From contig OZ021729.1 of NCBI GenBank assembly GCA_963978545.1, forward strand, positions 14,597,501-14,661,500: 64,000 nt of DNA, given 5' to 3'. The stretch's first letter is position 1; every line of letters starts with the position of its first letter. Position numbers and translations under genes: made by a program. The notes below the pieces were generated by a model. The model was not told where the DNA came from. It ran no database searches and saw nothing but the letters and a program-made list of their open reading frames with translations. Shown piece after piece: positions 27,201 to 39,200 of the stretch. Source of the stretch: Linyphia triangularis. Taxonomy: Eukaryota; Arthropoda; Arachnida; Araneae; Linyphiidae.

Positions 27201-30200
27201 TTTAAAACCATCAACCTTTAAAAATTTTTTCAATGTCCTTGCAACCTCTCAATGCAAAAATACACATAGGAATTTTTTTTAACAACATGAATAAAAATAT
27301 ATTGTACATAACATTCATATTTCAATTAAGAAAAGAAAGCGTGAGAGAAAACTGATTCAGGGAACTTTTAATCAAACCCGGGTTACATAATCATAGAAAG
27401 AAGCAAATGCAAATCGAACCCCAATTTTTAACGTTATGCCCCTTTGACAACTATTATACAATTTAAATAAAATAAACGACTTTTTAGCTCAAACACACAA
27501 AATAAAACTGTATAATATTGTACCTGGATCACGTTGAGGAGCAGCTAAAGTCAGAATGAGTGAAATATCTGATGGGTTGAAAGCAGGAAGAGAGAATACA
27601 GCTTTTGAAATAGCTCCCCCCTGGTGAGAGAATGAAATCTTATATATCATTTCTAGACTACTGTGTTTTGTGACAATCATTTTGCTTATCTTCTTAAAAA
27701 ATTAAAATTGATATACCAACTTAAAGACTAAGATCTCTACTTCTGATAAATGGTTTATATACAATTGCACAGTGTTATTTGATTAAAAACCAAAGTTATT
27801 ATTTTTTTTAATTTTATACCCTACGAGAAGAGATTATGCAGGGATAAATGGACTCAACATCGCTGTTTTAAAAATTTAATTTTCTGCTTGAAACAATTAC
27901 CTTCATTATTTGTTTATAAATTAAACATAAGTATGAATAAACTTACATTACATATTCTATGATGGATATATGGGATGGGATTTATCACCAGCGCAATCAG
28001 CTACATGAGTTGTGACCAGTTCTGCTTTCCAACAAACAATATTTAACTCTAATTAACTGCCAAAAAGTCATTCATTTAACCTTAAATATGCAGGCTGCTC
28101 ACTAGTTATATTAATAAATAACTTGGAACTACATTATATATACTACCCTTATATACTTTTTACTACCGTTATATATTTTTTAATATGAATTCTTATTTAA
28201 ACAAATTTAAACACATTTTGAGAAGGATCCGATTACCATGTTGATTGACTATCATTAATTATCTCATGTTTGGAAAAAAACATGTTAATGATAAGTTAGG
28301 TATTTTCTATATAGAGTGCATTCTTTAGTAAAAAAAAATAATTTAAATTAAATGATATAATAAAAAAAAAATTCAAACTCACCATCGAGTGTCCAATTAA
28401 AATAACTTTTTTATCTGATGAGTACAAACTTTTAATATGTGACACACACGCCAAAACAAACTCTATAAAGGAAAGAGAACCCACTTATTACTTAATATTT
28501 GAATTAAGAATCAAACACGGATTTAACAATTACAAACATTCACATAAATTTGTATCCTTAACAAAAGCACAAAAATAATTTTATGCAATTAAGAATAGCC
28601 AATCACAAAAGTTAATTATGTGATTTATTTCAATTCAAAATAATCTTCATGTGGAACTTAACTTTATTCACCAGAAAACTAGTAACTAGTTAACATGAGC
28701 AAATGATAGACACGCAAATATTATGAAGCAAATGATAGATATGTGTTTCTAAGAGATAAAACTTTAAATATTTCTTTAAAAACCTTCCTAGAAAATTATC
28801 AAGTGCAAGAATAAAATGAACTCTACAGCACTTTATTTCGATGCTCCTAAACATTCTTGAATATAGGTTTAAAAAAAGTTTAGATGTCTTACATAAAGAA
28901 ATAAGTCATTCATAATCATATAATGTGATTTTTATAAAAACTCAAAATGGAAAAGAAAACATAGTTTGAATAATAATACAAGGTTCTTTACTATAATTCT
29001 ACAAAAACATAAATTTTTTTTTAATGCGTACCAGTTTGATCTTTTAATGTTCCACCATAAAGACCAGAACTTTCCTAAAGATAAAAAATGCATAATGATA
29101 AAAACTTAGCATACAAAATTTATTGTACAGGTCAACAAAATTATCTGATTTTTTTTAGTATCTAATATTAGCAAATAAATCTTTGACTAAAATTAGACAA
29201 ACGATCATAATCTTGAAAAACACATGTGGTAGTCTTGTGTACAAATAACAGATACAACATCCAGATGACAGAGATCTTTTTTGTCTAGTGGTTAACGCAC
29301 TTGTCTACTGATCTAGGAGTCCCTGGTTCGACTTCCTGTTAGCGCACATAGCTACATTGGTGACTACCGGACAACTGAATCACGCTGCCATCTATCAGCG
29401 CCCTCTGAAAAAGACTTCATGACTTTCATACTACCATCTCAGCAAACAACCTTTGGCGACTCACTACCACACGGAACACACTCACTCAACTATCATACAA
29501 GCAACTCAATCGTTCACCCTTTCGCAAATAATTGGGAAGGGGCTATGTGGCGGTCTCATGTCCAAATAACAGATACAACTAGATACCAGAGATCTCTTTT
29601 GTCTAGTGGTTAACGCACCTGTCTACTGATCTAAGAGTCCCTGGTTAGACTCTCAATTAGAGCATATCACTACACACATTTTGTGTTGTTTTGAAAATAC
29701 ATAGATGAGAAAATGAAACTAAACTAAAGACCTAATTTCAGATATATGTACATTCAATACCCATTATGGTACGCTACACGTCCAATATATAAGTAACAAA
29801 CAAAAATTAAATCGCAAAGTCAAAAAGGAGTGCAATTGATTAAAGTGGAGTGGAATCTTTTGCCCTACATGCTTACTAACAACATCTTACCAAGATCAGG
29901 TAAAAGTATAATGTTTTTAAATTGTCAAATGGAGATCATAAAATAAAAAGATCAACAGAAGAATAGAAATTGAGATCAAGCTCAGGTTCTAAAATATGTC
30001 ACAAGTTATAACTAAAATTATAAATAAATAATCAGCTTTTAAAATTAAAATTAAACAAAAAACTGAAAGTAGCGAATGAAAAAAAAAAAAAAGCACTCAC
30101 CTCATCAAAGTCAATTGCAAAAAAATTAAATTTGACCGGAGAATGTAGAGAATGGCCCATTCTCAGAGCAACAGATGCAAGTGAACGCACCTGTCGATGG

Positions 30201-33200
30201 CTACCAGCATTTCCAGGAACGAAAAGTACAGGTGATCCTAACAACTTTCCATTCCTATAATGTAAACATCAAGGATGGTAATAAAATACATAAGTAAATA
30301 ATAATCCTTTCAGATCTGGTTGTTCACATGATATAAAGACATCTTTCCATAATACTTTAAATATTTATGCAAAAAAGCGATTATCACATAATTTTCTGAA
30401 AGCTAAAATGTACTTTTAATTAAACAAAATTTAGAAAAAAAAGTTCCCTGATAATTTTCTATAACATTCCCTGATTTTATGGTAAACGTTTTTAAAAATA
30501 TCCCAAATTTTTTAAAGTTTTCTAGATGTGTAGACACATTGATCAAATAAAGTATGTATACAAAAGAGATAATAGGCCAATTTTTTAAAAAAGTTTTGGC
30601 GATAATGAAAAGTTTAAATTATTCCATAACATTAAACTTCCAACCATTACCACCATAATTCTCCGGGTAAATGGCAAAAAAATATGGATGAATGGAAAAA
30701 TGTGCCTTAAACAATGATAGAAAAATTCGCTGATTTTCGAGAAATTTTTAAAAATTTCAGACATTTTCCTGATTTTTAGATTCTGCGGCCACTCTTTTAA
30801 AAACAAGTCAAGTGTGTCAAAGTTGAAAACTTTTTTGCATAGAAACTCATAATTCTATGAGAGTTTAAAATCTACCTTTTAAAACATAATTATTTGTGAA
30901 GGGTAATTTTTCAAATAAAGAATTTTGTAAAAAGCCCTTTTTCCATATCAAGAATTTCACAATTTTTTTTTTCAAAATTGAAATAAAGTGAACAGTTATT
31001 TAAAATATTAAAATTTCTTCTAAATAGCCTACTGATGTAAATTAGAAAAAAAAAACGAAAAAAAAACAAAGAAAAAAACAAACAATAGCAACATGACGTT
31101 TAAAGAGATTGTAAAAATGTTGTTAAGACCCAAACGATATTAAACATATAGGATTGTAACAACAACTGTCACTAGAGAGCAGCTTCTACACATTTTTTAT
31201 TAATAAAAATAACAAGCATGTACAATTCGACAACATTTTATTAAAATTCTACCAACTTAGAGTATTTTTTACAAATAAAAATGTTAATAAGTTTCCATTT
31301 GCTGAAAAACTTATCAATGAATATCCAAATGTGTATTGGTCAAATTTTAACGCACTTCTGTTTTGAAACTATGGTTAAATTGCGTGTAATCCTATTACTC
31401 TTATTGAGAACTTTAAACTGATATTATGACAAATCACCATTTATAGTTTAACAAATGGAAAAATTTCATCTTGTCACAACTTCCAAGAGAATTTTGGTAT
31501 TTTTATGCTTTTGGATGAGATCTTTTGTAAGATGGATCACATCTCTGTAGCATTTGTAATTTTCCGTGGGAATTTTGAACATGGAAGGACCAAAAAAGCT
31601 TTTGCAAATTAGTGTGTATTGAAGCTAAAACCAGTAATAAATTTGAACTTAAAGGAAAATTTACAGCTTTTTACAAAATAATGTAGTTAATAAAAATAAA
31701 TAAGTTGGTCAGCAATGCAGCACAAAACATTTTTTTTCTGAGTAATACAAATATCAAAATAAATGTTTCAGATATTATTATGTGATATCATTCATATTGT
31801 GATTTATATCAAGCAAATACAAAGTGTGATATTTTATGTTTTTGCCAAAAAAGCATATAGTTTATAAATATTTTTGAAAAATAATTAGCAATTTATACAT
31901 ATATTTAAAAACTTTCAGGAAATACTACTTACTCAAGTTCTTCAAAATACTTCCTGCAAAAGAATTAAAAATGAATTATTCATATGAAGTACTTTAAAGT
32001 GCATTAGAATGGCTTCTCTTTGAGTACAATATAATTATTGCAAGGAACCAAGAGTTTACAAAAACATACAAAATGAAACTAGTTTTAAGAAAGAAAGCAA
32101 TTTTACTTTAAAATATCTTTCTAATTTATTTAACACATATTATAATAATTTAAAATTTAATAATATGACAATACCTAAAGTCATTTTCCAGTATTATAAA
32201 TGAAGGAAATTACTTAATTAAATAAACAATATAATTTCTTTGATAAATTGAAATTTAATATCACTTTCACATAGTTAAAATAGAAGACAGATACTTGTAT
32301 ATTCAGACAAACTTTAAAAAATAAATTCATATGCTAATTTCCTCACGTTAATTTGCTACATGAACTATGATCAGATACAATGTGTGTTTAGCCAGTTTGC
32401 TGAAACTTTATTTGTAAAAAGATTTAAATGATGGGATTCATTGAAATGACAAATCTCTTTATGCATGTGTAATGATTTGATAAGGCATCAGCCAATATTT
32501 AGTTTTTATTCCCTTTTCAGTTTCATTCTCAATCTATTTTTAGACAGTCACTCAAGAGTTAAAACCTTTTCCACAAAATCGAGACCTCATGAATTCCCCG
32601 TCTTTATTAAAATTTGCTAATCTTTTATTTTTCGTGCATGTTATCTTAGACTTGTAACATCATTTTGCCTTTATGTGCGCATTATTTGCCTTTTTCACAC
32701 ACTTGCTTTTTGACTCTCATCGTATCCAGAATTGAGGTGCATATTTACAGGGATGAGAGTGATCAGAGAGCAAAAAGGAGGAAGTCCAAAAATTCGTTAA
32801 AAAAGCTGGCGGGAGGAATACACAAAAATTCAACAAAAAAGTATGCAGGAAGGATGATACAGTAATTTTAAAGATACAATGAAATTTTTCATACTATATA
32901 ATAATTATATTTCAAATATTAGGAGATTGTGAGGTAATCTGTGAGGAAAGGGGAGCTATGAGGAAAAATCTTTTGTTTAAACATGAGGAAAAGTATACTT
33001 TTTGAAGGAAAAACTGGTTCAGATTAGAAAAATGCGGATCCTCGAAACAGGAACAAAGAGAAGGAAAATGTTACATAAAAAAAAAAAAAGGAGGAAAACT
33101 CTCATCCCAGGCTATTTGTCCAAATAAACTTCAGATGGCTCCCTGACAAGGATTCAAAGTGTTCTTATTTCTACCTTTAAATTTTGTGCTGAGTTTTCCC

Positions 33201-36200
33201 TGGGCTCATTACATGCATATGTTCTTGTATGTATTTTCCCTTTCATCACAGAAAAGTAATATATTTTTTCAGGTTTGATATGATTTATAGTCTGTCTGTA
33301 TTTAAGGGATTAAACTGTGGGTGCTTTTTATAAGAAAAGTACTAATGAATTTTTTTAAATATTAAAACAGGGTTCCTACTCAAATCTTCTTCTTCTTAGG
33401 TGCTACAACCTAGAGCAGGCCAAACCCGTCCTAATAATTTTTGCCATCTTGGTCTGTTGGATGAAATGGCTTTACAGTTTGTGACTCCAACTGTCTTTAG
33501 GTCTCTCTCAACGCTATCCAGACCTCTTTTTCTAATTCCGTCTAGTTTAGAGAATGTTATCTTTTTAATCAGATTATTATCTTCAGATGTGTAAATGTGT
33601 TCTAGCCACTGAATGCGTTTGGCTTTAACAACATGAACTATGTCTGGTTGTTTAAATTTTCTATAGATCTCGTGGTTGAATAAGGTGCGCCATTTATTGT
33701 TTTCATTGACTGCTCCAAAGATTCTTCTTAATATTTTTCTTTCAAAAAGCATCAGTTTCTTTTCTTCTGGTTTATTGAGGGGCCAGCACTCACTACTATA
33801 CAAGATGATCACAGGTCGTAGGAGTGTTTTGTAGATATTGATTATTATGGGCCCAAGATATTTAAATTCATCAACAGCTTCAAATTTATAGTCATTAACT
33901 CGTAATGGAGATACTTTGGAATACTTTTTACGTATCTTCAAATATTTCGTTTTGTCTGCATTGATAATAAGTCTCATTTCCTTATCTGCCGCTTCAAGGG
34001 CGGTAAAGGCCTCTGTCACTGATTGTCTAGATCTCCTACAATAACGATATCATCCAAATATGACAAAGTCTGAAGGGATCTTTGAAAAATAATGCCTCTT
34101 ACAATAATTCCAGACGCTCTGATGACTTTTTTGAGTGCAATGTTAAATAATAAGCAGGCAAGTGAATCTCATTGTCTTAAGCCTTTATCAGTGTGAAAAA
34201 CTTAATTTTTTACTACCCCAAAAATCCTACTCAAATTACAAAATGAAAAATCAATGACACTTTAAAGGACATAAATAATGTTTTTTAAGGACCTTTGACA
34301 TTTTTTTTCCAGGTATCATGTCTATCAGGCTCCTCCGTTCAAATTCCCTTCTACCCATCAGAAAATAAGAACCAATAGACATACAAGTTGGCGCATGCGT
34401 AATAAAAATACGTCAGAGAATTCTGATACCGTGCGGATAAGTGTGTGCGGGGATAACAAAACTGAGTTGTATTTTTTTATAAATTTTGGAGTGGGACGCA
34501 TAACATCTACAAAAATTAAGGACTTTTAAGGACCTCAAAGTATTCTCAAGTACTTTTAAACACCTCTAAACATTTTCAAGTACTTTCAAGGCCTTGAAAA
34601 AAAGTTTAAAAATATTATGCACTTTTAATGACCTTGTAAAAATAAATAATGTAATTTGGCTCATTTGCAAACAATGGACAATTCCCGCATTTTTTAAAAA
34701 CGAGTGAAATTAGTTTATATTTATGAAGAATTTTTTTTATCCCAAATATTTAAAAAAAAGTTATTTAAAAAAATTAGTTATTTAAATATTAAAAAAAGAA
34801 AATGACTCAAAATCGAGCAAAAACCAGCCTGATCAAAACACTCAGCAAAATCCATGACGTCAAGGGTTCTTACAGTTTCTATGGTTATCGTGAGGTTTCT
34901 GCCAAAGAGTTGGCGTTGGTAGACCATTGCCACATTCCGTACAGGTTGGCGTGATTTGCGAGAAACTTGCAAATTTGATTTCTGCTGCTGCATTTCAAGC
35001 CAAGATGTTTGCGAAGCCGTGACGTCACATTCAATGCCAGCAGAATTAATCGTTTTATCGTCAACGTCTAACAGGGAAATTTTGATTGTAAATTTTAAAA
35101 AAAAAAGTGCATTGAGCAGAAAATTTTGTGTTTATGGCCTTTTCAAAACATTTAGAATTGAAAAAATAAAAATAAAAAATGCGGGAATTGTCCATTGGCA
35201 AACAACAATGGCATTTAGCCAATCAATTTGCAAAATTATATTTTATAATCCAAAGATTATTGATCCAACTAAAAAAAAAAAAAACCAGCCTAAACTGAAA
35301 GTTGAAAATTAATTTAACAGTTAATGTTTGTTAAAAAATAGCTTAATATCGGAGTATATACTGATTTTATAATAGTAAGTTTTTTACTTTAAATAAATAA
35401 AAGCATCCAGAATGATGGAACACATATCCATTTTAGAATTATGCTATTGTGACTTCATAGCTTTCTTGCTGAAGAAGTTTTCTACCCCCAGCACAAGCAC
35501 TACTGTAGCTGAATAATGTTTAATCGTAAAACCAAACAATAAAAGATATAACTAACTCACCCCTCTCCATAAATAAATAAATTATAGCGCTGAAATCGCT
35601 GAGCCACATCATATTTCAGTGGAATTTTCTGAAAAATATAAAAAGAGTGTAAGAGCACTGATTTTGCTTTACTTATTCATTTATGGATAACAAACTACTT
35701 TTGGGAAATACTAATAAAAAAAATATTCCTCAGCAACTTTTCTTTAATTGATGATCTTAAGTACGTTCTCTGTAACTGTATGTTGAAAATGAAAATTTAA
35801 AAAGAAAGTACAATGTGAAATTAAACTACAGATCTGGCGACTTTTTGAAAAATGATAAATTTACTGACTCGTACAATAATCAATGACACTCATAGACTTC
35901 TTGCTCAATTTCATTCCATTGGTAGCAGGGTTGGCATGGTTTAAACCTATTGTTTTAAACCACAATTTAGAACATGGTTTAAACCAAATGGTTTTTTTCT
36001 CAAAAAAACAATTTTTTTTTTTTTTAAAGAATAATTTTAAATTGTATTTTTATTTATTTATAATTAGATTTTTCAAATTATTTGTTGCTGTAAATAACTT
36101 TTTTAAAATAAATCTTATATAAGACTATTAAACTTTTTATAAGTATCAACAATAAGTTTTTATATTAATCTAATGGATTTATTAATGTTTCATAATTATT

Positions 36201-39200
36201 CAAAATTATTAAATAAAAATAATTATAGGCTGCACTTTAAATTTGTTTCTGAAGTAGAGATTTTGTGCTTTAATAAATTATTTTTAAATCTTAAAAATAT
36301 ACTTTTGTACAGCTTATCACCATTACTGAGGAGTCTAAGAGCAATATTCCATGTATTATGCAGTAAACAATTACTAAAAAATCCCGATATAAACATAAGT
36401 ATCTTCATTATTAAATATATGAATGTTAAAGGTAACTAAACGTATTTGCTGGAATGAATCCACATGGTTCGTGGCGCCATTTACGTCGCCAATATGAGCC
36501 AAAGTTCGCTAAACAGCCGGTGTCCGAGATAAATGTTTCCAATTAAAAGAATTGCAACAAATATACAAAAATATTGAATTATATTGTATACATTGAATTT
36601 TAAAAAATGTATCTCTAAATATAGAACTAAAATTTAATATGATATGAATGTCCATTTAAGAAGCAATTGTTAAATTATTTATTATTAAAGAGTTAAAATT
36701 AGTTTAAATTATTTTCAGAAAGAATATTATTTGTTATTTGAACATTAATTATTCTAATTAATGAAATTTTTTATTAATAAATATTTATACATGTAATTAG
36801 AAAAGGATTTTAATAAAAAGCTGGTATAAACCAAAAAAAACCTTTTTTTTTTTTAAACAAAAAAACCCTGTTTCCCCCCCCCCCCCCCCAACTCTGATTG
36901 GTAGCAATGCGGAACGCGGAACATTTAAGTTTTAGTTCAAAATAAATTTTTATTAATCTTTTATCTCGTAAATAATACAGAAAGTTGCATTGATAGGTAT
37001 AAGTTGATGGATTATTGATTTACAATTTGAATAATCTAGAACTATCAATGAAAGCTCCTTGGATAGTACTAATTAGAGAGACTATATGGGGAGAGTGACG
37101 ACAAGGATCGACGCGGTGATTGGTAGCCAGTCGAGAATGACCGCCTGAGGGGGTTTTCAGTTTTCACTCCATTGCAAATACATAGAGCGACGAAGAAGGT
37201 GGTTTTAAATCCCAAATATCGCTAATATAAAGTTACGTAAATACTATTTTTTTAATATATTTCAATGTAGAAATGTCTAATGTATGAATATATCGAGATA
37301 TTTTTGTATATTTGTTGCAATTCTTTTAATTGGAAACATTTATCTCGGACACCGGCTGTTTAGCGAACTTTGGCTCATATTGGCGACGTAAATGGCGCCA
37401 CGAACCATGTGGATTCATTCCAGCAAATACGTTTAGTTACCTTTAACATTCATATATTTAATAATGAAGATACTTATGTTTATATCGGGATTTTTTAGTA
37501 TTTCTAATTCAGATTTTTTTTTTTATAACAGCTTATTTTAAAAAGGATTAACATGATAAATTAAAAATAATATCTGTTACTTTGATAAAAATAATTTCCA
37601 GCAAAACTTAGTTTAGTAGCAACAGAAAAGTTAATAAACTTTTTTATAATTATACAATTACAATTGTAAAATTACTTTGTTAATAAATAAGAAACTGCTA
37701 TTGGTAATACAATATTAAGTTTCTTTTTTTTTTAAATACACTGCAAAAATGTAAAAGTAAATTAGACACAGAAAGCTGCATTCTTCCTTTATTAAAATTA
37801 TTTTTTAATATCTTCTTAAATTTATGTGAACCTATAATACTTAATCTGCATTTACTTAAATTATGTAATAATTAAGAAGTATCAAAAAATTATGTTGAAA
37901 GAAAATTTCATAATGTAAAATAGGATAGGATAGTTAATTATATCCTTAAGAAATGTATATATTTATAAATAATTTTGAAATGAAATAAAAGTTTATTAGT
38001 GAACAAATCTTTTGCTTTGATAAAAATAATTTTCAGTAAAATTTAGTTTAGTAGCAACAGAAAAGTTAATAATAAAACTTTTTAATAATTGTGCTAATTA
38101 ATATGGATTAGGATTGCAAAATTACTTTTTTAATATACAAGAAACTGCTAATGGTAATACAATATTAAGTTTCTTTTTTTTAAATACACTGTAAAAATGT
38201 AAAAGTAAATTAGACACAGAAAGCTGCATTCTTCCTATTTTAAAATTATTTTTATAGGAAAAATAATCCGCTTAAATTTATGTGAACTTATAATACATAA
38301 TCTGCTTTTATTTAAATTATGTAATAATTAAAGAGTATAATAAAATTATATTGAAAGAAAATATAATGTAAAATAATATAGTTCATAATATTCCTACAGC
38401 TGTAACATACATTGCGTAAATAATTTTTCGAGCGATATCCCGCCAATTCTACAGCAAGTTTCCGTATAGCATCCCTAACGAAACAAGTTGGACATTTTGG
38501 GACTTCTGGCGCATGCGCACTCTCTATTATGCGGTGTCTTGTCGTCACTCTCCCCATATAGTCACTCTAGTACTAATATTTTGTAATATTGTCTTTTCTC
38601 TTACTATCATTGTTAGAAGAGATTCTTCCTTTGATTTCTTGCAGGAAAAGTTAGTTTTTCAATTTATTTTGATTGTACAGTGTTAGATTATATTTGTTCC
38701 TTTTTTTAGTTTATTTGAGTTTCTTTAGTTTCATTACACTCTTCTTTGTGAGACACATTAATTTAAACTAAATAATTGCATACCCTAATCCTAGATTTAG
38801 TTATTTAATGAAAATGAGAATTAGCAGCTTTGAGCAAGGGGGGGATAGAAGAAGATAGTTGTTTTTATAAGAAATATCTTTAATGATTTTGATTTCAATG
38901 GACAATTCCCGCATTTTTAATTTTTTTTTATTCAATTCTAAATGTTTCGAAAAGGCCATAAACACAAAAATTTCTGCTCAATGAGCTTTTTTTTTTTTTA
39001 AATTTGAGATCAAAATTAACTTGTTAAACGTTGGCAAGAAAACAACTCATTTCGCTGGCATTGAAAGTGACGTCACGGCTTTGCAAACATCTTGGCTTGA
39101 AATGCAGCAACAGAAACCAATTTGCAAGTTTCTCGCAAATCATGCCAACCTGTACAGAATGTGGCAATGGTCTGCCAACTATTTGGCAGAAACCTAACAA

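Larger units (their letters stand above)
37074..38569. mobile_element. 1.5-kb inverted-repeat DNA element with 8-9 bp target duplication
   Basis: Ends TAGAGAGACTATATGGGGAG and, inverted, TAGAGTGACTATATGGGGAG extend about 30 bp as far as GTGACGACAAG. GTACTAAT flanks both sides (37066-37073, 38570-38577); the boundary is ambiguous by one base, giving 8 or 9 bp. The inside holds the right arm of the 203-bp repeat and a diverged direct repeat of about 350 bp. No transposase frame is seen. hAT-like or Mutator-like. Confidence 0.82.

Noticed and set aside
29275..29340. A possible functional tRNA gene
   Set aside because: A-box and B-box are present but no seven-base acceptor stem or proper anticodon arm can be drawn, and a second copy follows, so a SINE is the better call.
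36372..37500. Inversion with staggered breaks as the source of the 203-bp inverted repeat
   Set aside because: The target duplications of both transposons, each with one side inside the supposed inverted segment, are in direct orientation, so that segment was not inverted.
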